From NCBI GenBank assembly GCA_012517485.1, contig JAAYUT010000368.1, positions 1-5,006 on the forward strand: DNA of 5,006 bases, written 5' to 3'. The stretch comes from Candidatus Atribacter fermentans (GTDB lineage Bacteria; Atribacterota; Atribacteria; Atribacterales; Atribacteraceae). The first letter of the stretch is position 1. Every line of letters starts with the position of its first letter. Shown here piece by piece: positions 1 to 4,839 of the stretch. The position numbers and the translations under genes were made by a program. The notes under the pieces are model-generated. The model was not told the DNA's origin. It ran no database searches and was given only the letters and a program-made list of their open reading frames with translations.

Positions 1-93
1 GGCTCTCAAGTCGAAGTTTGGGTTATTCCAACCAACGAGGAATTAATGATAGCTCGAGAAACTTATGCTTTCCTTCAAACAAAGATACCATGA
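1..93 (+). CDS. ackA: Acetate kinase, C-terminal fragment (5' end outside the window)
   Basis: Reading frame 1 is open from the first base to a TGA at 91-93 and gives 30 residues. It contains VWVIPTNEELMIARET, which matches the conserved end of acetate kinases (the VIPTNEE.MIA block followed by a short tail). Acetate kinase interconverts acetyl phosphate plus ADP with acetate plus ATP in the cytoplasm, the ATP-yielding step of acetate fermentation. Only the last few percent of the roughly 400-residue protein is present, so no active-site residues can be checked. The gene points toward the leftward operon (convergent), with 544 bases between the two stop codons. No convincing intrinsic terminator follows the stop. 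The main alternative within the ASKHA kinases is a propionate/acetate kinase of the TdcD type. Butyrate kinase is unlikely because its C-terminus differs. Confidence 0.85.
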   Translation, partial: GSQVEVWVIPTNEELMIARETYAFLQTKIP

Positions 94-215
94 AGACAAG
101 TTTACAGGTTATTTCTAATTTTCGATATTTTTCATTTCTTTTTTAATAAGAGATGATTTATTAATAATATTTTCTCTGGACAAACAAAAAAAACCATTCC
201 TGTCGCCAAGCGCCA

Positions 216-252
216 CCCCTCGCAGCAGGGGAATTGTTCAATATATTCCCCT
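216..252. repeat. Two overlapping, mutually exclusive inverted repeats
   Basis: CCCCT (216-220) can pair with AGGGG (227-231) across a 6-base loop. Alternatively AGGGGAAT (227-234) pairs perfectly over 8 bases with ATTCCCCT (245-252) across a 10-base loop. Both use the same central AGGGG, so only one can form at a time. The flank from about 192, with its CGCCAAGCGCC run, is GC-rich compared with its surroundings. It resembles a dispersed intergenic repeat type of the general form GG-GGTGG-CGC-GAAGCGAC seen on the opposite strand in many genomes. No T-tract follows in either direction, so it is not a clear terminator. Confidence 0.5.
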
Positions 253-319
253 ATTTAGAGAATTCAAGAAGGGTATGTCTTTATCTTTTTTGTTTCATCA
301 CTTTTCACGAATTCTGGTA

Positions 320-340
320 TTTTAGGATAGACCTGTATGC
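320..340 (+). repeat. 21-base direct repeat, copy 1
   Basis: The segment begins TTTTAGGATAGAC and ends TGTATGC. It matches 565-585 at 20 of 21 positions, the only difference being C at 333 against T at 578. The copies start 245 bases apart and bracket the C/G hairpin and the palindromic element. Confidence 0.6.
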
Positions 341-390
341 CACTTTGGTGGCTCCAGAAGATGATGAAAATACTTTTCCAAGAATCGTTT

Positions 391-409
391 CCCCCTTTAG
401 TTAAGGGGG
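391..409. repeat. C/G-rich hairpin repeat (CCCCCTT/AAGGGGG)
   Basis: CCCCCTT (391-397) and AAGGGGG (403-409) form a perfect 7-base stem with a 5-base loop (TAGTT). The downstream sequence TTAGGAGGATTTG completes a pattern I recognise as a common dispersed intergenic repeat in environmental bacterial genomes (a C-run, TTTAGTTAA, a G-run, then a purine-rich tail). It has no T-tract and therefore does not look like a Rho-independent terminator. Its function is unknown. Confidence 0.5.
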
Positions 410-436
410 TTAGGAGGATTTGAATTTTTTCCTGCT

Positions 437-543
437 CCGTCATTGCGAGGAGCGTCCTATGCGACGTGGCAATCTCATTTCGTATTATTATAATGATGAA
501 AAGATGAGATCCTCACGCAGGAAAGCACCGTTTAGGATGACGG
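437..543. repeat. REP/MITE-like palindromic element with CCGTCAT ends
   Basis: The element begins CCGTCAT (437-443) and ends with its exact reverse complement ATGACGG (537-543), 107 bases overall. Inside are ATTGC (442-446) pairing with GCAAT (469-473), CGTC (453-456) pairing with GACG (463-466), and ATCTCAT (472-478) opposite ATGAGAT (504-510). The string CGTCATTGCGAGGAGCG followed by GACGTGGCAATCTCAT is a widespread dispersed repeat motif in bacterial genomes. It carries no reading frame and is too short to encode a transposase. A non-autonomous mobile element or a REP-like structural repeat both fit. No clear target-site duplication is visible directly at the ends. Confidence 0.6.
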
Positions 544-564
544 TAACGTAAAACGATTTTACAT

Positions 565-585
565 TTTTAGGATAGACTTGTATGC
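565..585 (+). repeat. 21-base direct repeat, copy 2
   Basis: This is the partner of 320-340, with one mismatch at 578. It lies 22 bases after the CCGTCAT-ended element and 52 bases before the stop codon of the amidohydrolase gene. Beyond the 21 bases the flanks are only vaguely similar. Confidence 0.6.
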
Positions 586-637
586 TGCATAGTAGAAACA
601 GTTGAGCATGAAAAGAAAATTAATACATTGCGCCCTC

Positions 638-1870
638 TTACCTGCTTAAAAACTCTTTGGGATTGTCGTAAAGAATCATTTTACCGATTTGTTCAGCTGA
701 TGATCGGCTAAGATATTTCTTTTCAACTTTTTCTGTTAAAACATAGGCAATAGTTTTGAGATTATAAAGAATTGATCCAACTGCACCCTCAGCATTCCAG
801 GAATCGCCTCCCATCATGATTCTTGCCCCTCCAGTAGTTTCCAACCATTCCGACAAGGCAAGAACCGCATAGGTTGGTGACATAACCGGTAGCCAAACCA
901 AGTCTAAATAAAGGTTTGGATAAAAAAGCGACATGGCTCCTGGTTCACCAACCCAAGGGAAACTCCCATGGAACAGTGATATTTTTAGTTCATGGTATTC
1001 TTCAAAAATATTCCCCAAATGTGAGGCAGCTGTCTCAAAAGCTTTTCCCGGACCGGTATGAATTTGAACTGGTAAACGATAATCAGCAGCTTTCTGAAGA
1101 CAATAATGGAAAATGTAATCTTGAAAATCTCTCACTTCGAATGAGAGTTCAGTTCCATCTTTTTTATAAAAAGCCCTTTCAGCTTGCTCTCGTTCGACTC
1201 GTTCAAAGCGAAGAGTTCGATCGTAAGCAACCGCACATTTCATAGTACCTATTCCCTTGGCAATTCCATTTTTAAAAAGCTGATCAATATAGGAAAGATA
1301 TTCATCAAATGTCTCAATATAAATTCCCTGCTTCGCTGCCTCGATATGGGGATTCATCCGGTCATGGTTTAATTTCACTTTTGAATAGCCATAAAATAAC
1401 GGATCGATTCTCAAAACCGGATAAAAATGACTCAAGTCTATATCGAATTCTCCCAATTTCCAATAACGATCATGAACTACCTTTTCAATATTTAACTTAT
1501 CAAAAATCCAATGATCAAGCATATTATTCTTTGAATAACTTTCTCGAATACGTTGGGAAAGTTGATCCCAATTTTTTTCATTCAATTCATCATCAGAAAA
1601 ACCATACATATAATGAAAAGCCTCAATGATATATCGTAAAAAAGCACTGGCAGGAATCTTCTTCATCCCTTGTAGCAGGCCATCACGGGTTATTGTCACA
1701 ATATTGTGATCCCGTGCTCCATAGATAATCCAGGGAAGATAGCTTTCCCGAAGAATGGCAAACAAAATATCCGAATGATCTTGATAAGTATTTTGAGGAA
1801 GAAAATGTTCATGGGTATCGATTTTTTTCCAGGTCAAGAGTTGATTAAAAAGATCCTCATAAAAAGACAT
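638..1870 (-). CDS. Amidohydrolase family protein (Amidohydro_2-like metal-dependent hydrolase)
   Basis: This 410-residue cytoplasmic protein has no signal peptide and a full amidohydrolase-superfamily TIM-barrel metal signature. HxH is at His20 and His22 (DTHEH). The probable bridging lysine is Lys211, in GTMKCAVAYDRTLRF. His271 lies in QIHTGPGK, His301 in LFHGSFPW, and the terminal-strand Asp356 in MMGGDSW. The strand-loop text after His301 (YPNLYLDLVW) is typical of the Amidohydro_2 group. The K...AYR...L pattern recalls the FluG N-terminal domain and related uncharacterised amidohydrolases. At 410 residues it is longer than sugar lactonases of the fuconolactonase type (about 290) and shorter than uronate isomerases (about 470), and it has a long helical insert between residues 65 and 210. 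The start is supported by AGGAG (1883-1879) 8 bases upstream. It is the last gene of the operon. Metal-dependent hydrolysis, decarboxylation or isomerisation of a sugar-derived compound is inferred; the substrate is unknown. Confidence 0.85.
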   Translation of the reverse strand: MSFYEDLFNQLLTWKKIDTHEHFLPQNTYQDHSDILFAILRESYLPWIIYGARDHNIVTITRDGLLQGMKKIPASAFLRYIIEAFHYMYGFSDDELNEKNWDQLSQRIRESYSKNNMLDHWIFDKLNIEKVVHDRYWKLGEFDIDLSHFYPVLRIDPLFYGYSKVKLNHDRMNPHIEAAKQGIYIETFDEYLSYIDQLFKNGIAKGIGTMKCAVAYDRTLRFERVEREQAERAFYKKDGTELSFEVRDFQDYIFHYCLQKAADYRLPVQIHTGPGKAFETAASHLGNIFEEYHELKISLFHGSFPWVGEPGAMSLFYPNLYLDLVWLPVMSPTYAVLALSEWLETTGGARIMMGGDSWNAEGAVGSILYNLKTIAYVLTEKVEKKYLSRSSAEQIGKMILYDNPKEFLSR

Positions 1871-1878
1871 ATTTTCAT

Positions 1879-1884
1879 CTCCTT
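1879..1884 (-). promoter_or_regulatory. Ribosome binding site overlapping the epimerase stop codon
   Basis: On the minus strand the epimerase stop TAA (1885-1883) runs directly into AAGGAG. The Shine-Dalgarno sequence of the amidohydrolase gene therefore shares bases with the upstream stop and sits 8 bases before its ATG. The arrangement suggests translational coupling and supports the 1870 start. Confidence 0.75.
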
Positions 1885-2563
1885 AATATATTTTTTCACA
1901 TAATTGTCGAAATTTACGAGAAGCAATTTCAATTTCTTCTTTTCCCGAAAAAATACTGGAGGTTCCAGCTATAAAAACATTAGCACCGGCTTTTTTTAAA
2001 AGTGGAACTGTCTTTTCACCAATCCCTCCATCTACAGCAACATCAACTTTTAATTGGGAGGATTCGATCAGGTTTTTGATGATTTGAACTTTTTTTACCA
2101 CTTCCGGTACAAACTTTTGTCCAACAAACCCTGGATCTACTGTCATCACTAAAACCATATCGATATAAGGAAGAATATATTCAAGGATATCTGGCGGTGT
2201 TGATGGATTTAAGGCTAATCCGGCCTTTTTCCCTAAATTTTTTATAGAACTGACCATCTGATGAAGACGAGACGTGGTTTCAACATGAAAAGTAATGATA
2301 TCAGCGCCTAAGCCAGCAAAAATTGGAATTGACACTTCAGGGTTGCTGGTCATGAAATGAACGTCAAATAGAAGGTTCGTCTGAGGACGAAGTTTACGGA
2401 GCAAATTGGTTCCGAGTGCATAATTTGGTACAAAATGTCCATCCATAATATCCAAGTGGAGCATGTCAACCCCACTTTTTTCCAATTTTCGAATATCTGA
2501 TAATAAATCTAAATAATTTGCACAATCCAATGATGCGCTAATTTTTACCGGTTGAGCGTTCAT
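1883..2563 (-). CDS. rpe: Ribulose-phosphate 3-epimerase family protein, AlsE-like
   Basis: This 226-residue (beta/alpha)8 barrel has every hallmark of the family. Ser11 lies in ISASL. His36, catalytic Asp38 and Met40 lie in LHLDIMDGHFVPN. Metal ligand His69 is in DVHFM. LNPSTPP (118-124) is followed by VMTVDPGFVGQ (139-149), catalytic Asp178 in VDGGI, and the phosphate-binding end AGTSSIF (199-205). The family epimerises C3 of ketose phosphates, D-ribulose-5-P to D-xylulose-5-P in the pentose phosphate pathway. Several deviations point to the D-allulose-6-phosphate 3-epimerase (AlsE) side: Cys14 (SLDCAN, as in AlsE SLMC rather than SILSAD), MTVDPGF-V rather than the usual NPGFGG, and VFIAGTS rather than VAGSA. 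The symbol is given at family level only. GGAGG lies 10 bases before the ATG. Its place behind two polyol/sugar dehydrogenases suggests a dedicated catabolic epimerase rather than the housekeeping enzyme. Confidence 0.9.
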   Translation of the reverse strand: MNAQPVKISASLDCANYLDLLSDIRKLEKSGVDMLHLDIMDGHFVPNYALGTNLLRKLRPQTNLLFDVHFMTSNPEVSIPIFAGLGADIITFHVETTSRLHQMVSSIKNLGKKAGLALNPSTPPDILEYILPYIDMVLVMTVDPGFVGQKFVPEVVKKVQIIKNLIESSQLKVDVAVDGGIGEKTVPLLKKAGANVFIAGTSSIFSGKEEIEIASRKFRQLCEKIY

Positions 2564-2573
2564 AACTGACTTT

Positions 2574-2580
2574 CCTCCTT
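2574..2580 (-). promoter_or_regulatory. Strong Shine-Dalgarno of the epimerase gene
   Basis: AAGGAGG (minus strand, 2580-2574) is a near-complete anti-16S match, 10 bases before the ATG at 2563. It lies in the 61-base gap after the second dehydrogenase, the only sizeable gap in the operon, and allows independent initiation of this gene. Confidence 0.7.
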
Positions 2581-2609
2581 CGAAATCTATAGTCGAGTCA
2601 ATAACTTTA

Positions 2610-2628
2610 TTGAAAATCAGTTTTTCAA
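2610..2628. repeat. Perfect 7-base inverted repeat over the end of the second dehydrogenase gene
   Basis: TTGAAAA (2610-2616) and TTTTCAA (2622-2628) flank a 5-base loop. The structure includes the TGA stop (2627-2625) of the second dehydrogenase. Stem pairs are mostly A-T, so stability is low. There is no T-run after it in the transcription direction, so it is not an evident terminator. It may be an mRNA processing or stability element, or chance in AT-rich sequence. Confidence 0.35.
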
Positions 2629-3674
2629 GGAATGATGAGAACTTTCTTGTAAAATACTTTTTTCTCTTTCATAAGCTGAATAAATTCAGGAACTTCTTTT
2701 AAAGTAAGACGATGAGAAATGAATGGTTTAAAATTTGCTTGGCCAGAATTTTCAAATTCCAAAACCGCCTTCCAATCCGACCCAATATGAGTGAATCGAG
2801 AATTCCAAGTCCCATGCAGAGTCAACTGTTTTCTTAAAATAAGGCTCATTTCCTGAGGGGTTAAGGTTACATCCCGTTCCTGGTTTCCCAAAAGTAAAAC
2901 CTCTCCAAACTTGTGAGTTATTTTGATGGAATGAACTAAAGCACGGTTACTACCAGAAGCTTCACAAGTGAGATCGAAACCACCAGCTTCGGTATAGTTT
3001 TTGACCGCTTTTTCTAATTTTTCTGGTTCAGGGATCATGGCATCATCAAAACCATTCTCTCGGGCAAAATCAACTTTTTGCTGATCAATATCGAAACCAA
3101 TCAAACGCCGAGCTCCTGCAATTCTTGCCCAGATTCCAAAAAGCACTCCTATAGGACCCAAACCAAATACTGCAACGGTTTTTCCAAAAGGTATTGATGA
3201 CCTCCGTAAAGCATGAAGGGTTACTGCCGCTGGTTCGCTTAAGGCTCCTGATTCGTAAGAAACCTTATCGGGGAGTTCTAAACAATTGACAACCGGTACA
3301 GTAACATATTCGGCAAAAGCACCATCACGTCGTGATCCAATATATCCATAGCTTTCACACATTTCATACAATCCAATTTGACATAAACGACAATGGTAGC
3401 AAGGTATCAGGGGGAAAACCGTCACTCTTTTACCAATCCAATTCCCGTTTTGATTAAGATCTGCGACATCTTCAACATCACCCGCAAACTCGTGCCCGGG
3501 AATTGAGGGGTAATAATAAGCAATATCACCATAAATTCGGGGAATATCTGATCCACAGATACCACACGCTCTTACCCGTATTAAGGCTTCTCCTTTTGCT
3601 GGTTTTGGTTTTGGAACGTTTTGGAGTTGAATAGTGCCTTTTTTTAATAAAACTAATGCTTTCATGGTATCCAT
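2625..3674 (-). CDS. Zinc-dependent MDR dehydrogenase, galactitol-1-phosphate 5-dehydrogenase (GatD)-like
   Basis: This 349-residue medium-chain dehydrogenase has the zinc GroES-like domain first and a Rossmann domain second. Catalytic zinc residues are Cys40, His61, Glu62 and Glu147. Structural zinc cysteines are 92, 95, 98 and 106. The dinucleotide motif GLGPIG is at 171-176, and Asp195 (GFDID) at the end of the second Rossmann strand predicts NAD(H) use. CGSD-PRI...YYP-PGHEF, the YIGSRRDGAFAEY block (111-123), LRKQLTLHGTW and the KVLIIP C-terminus match E. coli GatD closely. GatD oxidises galactitol 1-phosphate to tagatose 6-phosphate. No galactitol PTS genes are visible, so a different (phospho)polyol is possible. 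The gene begins 2 bases after the stop of the upstream dehydrogenase. The ATG at 3674 has only a weak GGTGGT upstream. An ATG at 3665 gives the family-typical MKALVLL start and may be the true one. Confidence 0.88.
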   Translation of the reverse strand: MDTMKALVLLKKGTIQLQNVPKPKPAKGEALIRVRACGICGSDIPRIYGDIAYYYPSIPGHEFAGDVEDVADLNQNGNWIGKRVTVFPLIPCYHCRLCQIGLYEMCESYGYIGSRRDGAFAEYVTVPVVNCLELPDKVSYESGALSEPAAVTLHALRRSSIPFGKTVAVFGLGPIGVLFGIWARIAGARRLIGFDIDQQKVDFARENGFDDAMIPEPEKLEKAVKNYTEAGGFDLTCEASGSNRALVHSIKITHKFGEVLLLGNQERDVTLTPQEMSLILRKQLTLHGTWNSRFTHIGSDWKAVLEFENSGQANFKPFISHRLTLKEVPEFIQLMKEKKVFYKKVLIIP

Positions 3675-3676
3675 TT

Positions 3677-4714
3677 TTAAGGGTTCACCACCACTTTCAA
3701 TCCTTCTCTTGATTCAGCAGCATGGAAAGCTTCGTGTATCTGTTCTAAAGGAAAACGATGAGTAATATATTGAGCAGCATGAACCATGCCTTTATCAATG
3801 ATTTGTATGGCTTTTTTGTGATGACGAGGAAGACTGCCATGGCTTCCTAACACAGTAAGCTCTTTATAATGAATAAGATTACTGGATATGTTGAGTTTTC
3901 TGGCTGTTGAAGACAAACCTCCAAAAAAATTAATTCGGGCTCGATGCCGTGCTAAAAGAAGTGATTGTTCTTGAGCGTCAGGAGATGCACAAGTAATCAT
4001 GATGACATCTGGCCCCTCACCCTTCGTAACTCCTTTCACCTTTGCTTCTATATCAGGGTCATCACTCAGAAAGTAATGGTCGGCACCGTATTTTTTAGCC
4101 ATATCCAACCGTTTTTGTGACCTTTGAATTACAATAATATTTGTTGCTCCCATATGACGACCTAATTCAATCATCATACAACCTATTGGACCAGCTCCAA
4201 TAATACAAAGCGCATCTCCAACTCCTAACTGACTCATCTCTAAACCATTTATGGCACAAGCTAAAGGTTCTGCTAAGCTGGCTTCATCAAAGGATAGGGT
4301 ATCGGGTATTAAATTAACGACCTGTTGGTTTACCGTTAATTCATTCAAAAGGATATATTCTGCAAAACCACCAGGAAATTGATAACCGACAGCATAATTA
4401 ATAGCACAGTTCGTTCCCATCCCGTTTTGGCACCAATGGCATTTCCCACAGGGGACATCGGCTCCGACAGCTACTCGGTCTCCAACTCCGAACCGTTCAA
4501 CGCCAGCTCCTACTTCAACAACTTCTCCGGCAATTTCATGTCCCACGATTTGAGGATACTTTACACGAGGATTTCCTGAATGCATAATTCGCAGGTCAGA
4601 TCCACAAACTGCACAGGTTCTTACTCGAACCAATACTTCACCTGGCCCAACTATATAATCTGGTACTTCTTTAACCACCAATTGGTCAATGCCTTCTAAA
4701 ACTGCTGCTTTCAT
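3677..4714 (-). CDS. Zinc-dependent MDR alcohol/polyol dehydrogenase, predicted NADP(H)-preferring
   Basis: This is the first gene of the operon, encoding 345 residues, the usual length for the sorbitol/threonine dehydrogenase group (COG1063 type). The catalytic zinc site is Cys37 (CAVCGSD), His59, Glu60 (GHE) and Glu149 (AEP). The structural zinc lobe is Cys89, Cys92, Cys95 and Cys103. The Rossmann motif GAGPIG is at 173-178. The acidic residue that normally ends the second Rossmann strand and holds the NAD ribose is replaced by Gln197-Arg198-Ser199, a pattern like the Ala-Arg-Ser of NADP-dependent sorbitol dehydrogenases, so NADP(H) preference is inferred. It oxidises a secondary alcohol of a polyol, sugar or sugar acid, or does the reverse; the substrate is not identifiable. 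It shares only family-level similarity with the next gene, so the pair is not a recent duplication. GGAGG lies 6 bases before the ATG. Confidence 0.85.
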   Translation of the reverse strand: MKAAVLEGIDQLVVKEVPDYIVGPGEVLVRVRTCAVCGSDLRIMHSGNPRVKYPQIVGHEIAGEVVEVGAGVERFGVGDRVAVGADVPCGKCHWCQNGMGTNCAINYAVGYQFPGGFAEYILLNELTVNQQVVNLIPDTLSFDEASLAEPLACAINGLEMSQLGVGDALCIIGAGPIGCMMIELGRHMGATNIIVIQRSQKRLDMAKKYGADHYFLSDDPDIEAKVKGVTKGEGPDVIMITCASPDAQEQSLLLARHRARINFFGGLSSTARKLNISSNLIHYKELTVLGSHGSLPRHHKKAIQIIDKGMVHAAQYITHRFPLEQIHEAFHAAESREGLKVVVNP

Positions 4715-4720
4715 AAGGTT

Positions 4721-4725
4721 CCTCC
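4721..4725 (-). promoter_or_regulatory. Shine-Dalgarno GGAGG of the first operon gene
   Basis: On the minus strand GGAGG (4725-4721) precedes the ATG at 4714 with a 6-base spacer. It fixes the start of the operon's first gene, and the protein start MKAAVLEG is typical of MDR dehydrogenases. Confidence 0.75.
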
Positions 4726-4761
4726 ATTATTTATTTTATAAATTCAACTCTCTACATAAAA

Positions 4762-4790
4762 ACGATACGTAATTACCCATTCACTTTGAA
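4762..4790 (-). promoter_or_regulatory. Weak candidate promoter for the four-gene operon
   Basis: On the minus strand, TTCAAA (4790-4785) and TATCGT (4767-4762) are separated by 17 bases and match the sigma-70 boxes at 4 of 6 positions each. Transcription would begin near 4755, giving a leader of about 40 bases. Other AT-rich hexamers in 4740-4900 are nearly as good, so this is only one possibility. Confidence 0.2.
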
Positions 4791-4807
4791 TTAAAAATCT
4801 ATCTCTA

Positions 4808-4830
4808 TTCTTTACTAAATTGGTAAAGAA
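4808..4830. promoter_or_regulatory. 23-base near-perfect palindrome, candidate repressor operator
   Basis: The arms TTCTTTAC (4808-4815) and GTAAAGAA (4823-4830) are perfect reverse complements around TAAATTG. Counting the inner bases, 10 of 11 base pairs match around a central A at 4819. It lies 94 bases upstream of the first ATG, in the gap between the terminator of the preceding gene and the operon. Length and symmetry suit a dimeric helix-turn-helix sugar regulator. I cannot name the regulator family, and none is encoded in the window. Confidence 0.5.
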
Positions 4831-4839
4831 AAAAAGACC

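Larger units (their letters stand above)
94..637. other. Repeat-rich intergenic region between convergent genes
   Basis: This 544-base stretch separates the end of acetate kinase from the end of the leftward operon. I see no credible reading frame with a ribosome binding site and no tRNA or rRNA signature. What it holds is repeats, listed separately: alternative hairpins at 216-252, a direct repeat pair at 320-340 and 565-585, a C/G hairpin at 391-409 and a palindromic element at 437-543. Weak AT-only hairpins occur at 143-164 and 548-562. The cluster of several repeat types between two convergent genes looks like a landing site where insertions are tolerated. Confidence 0.7.

Noticed and set aside
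143..164. TTAATAA/TTATTAA hairpin as a terminator of acetate kinase
   Set aside because: The 7-base stem is made only of A-T pairs with an 8-base loop, too weak for an intrinsic terminator, and no clean T-run follows.
548..568. GTAAAA-CGA-TTTTAC hairpin followed by ATTTTT as a plus-strand terminator
   Set aside because: The stem has six pairs and only one G-C pair. It is about 450 bases from the acetate kinase stop and inside repeat sequence. Read leftward it has no T-tract, so it does not terminate the operon either.
94..637. CRISPR array or small RNA gene in the intergenic repeats
   Set aside because: The repeats are of different types, with only two copies of the 21-mer at 245-base spacing and no regular spacers. 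No promoter and terminator pair frames a small RNA.
916..1629. Plus-strand open frames of about 100 codons (916-1245 and 1309-1629), and shorter ones at 1184-1372, 1706-1903 and 4379-4579
   Set aside because: They lie opposite the amidohydrolase and first dehydrogenase genes, whose proteins have clear family motifs. The antisense translations show no domain pattern and the starts lack ribosome binding sites.
638..1870. Uronate isomerase (UxaC) or fuconolactonase identity for the amidohydrolase
   Set aside because: DTHEH superficially fits, but the length, Lys211 and the YPNLYLDLVW and MMGGDSW blocks do not match UxaC. The protein is also over 100 residues longer than fuconolactonases and has a lysine ligand that they lack.
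3677..4714. Recent tandem duplication of the two dehydrogenase genes
   Set aside because: The proteins share zinc and Rossmann motifs but differ throughout the rest, including cofactor residues and C-termini. Ancient family relationship explains the similarity.
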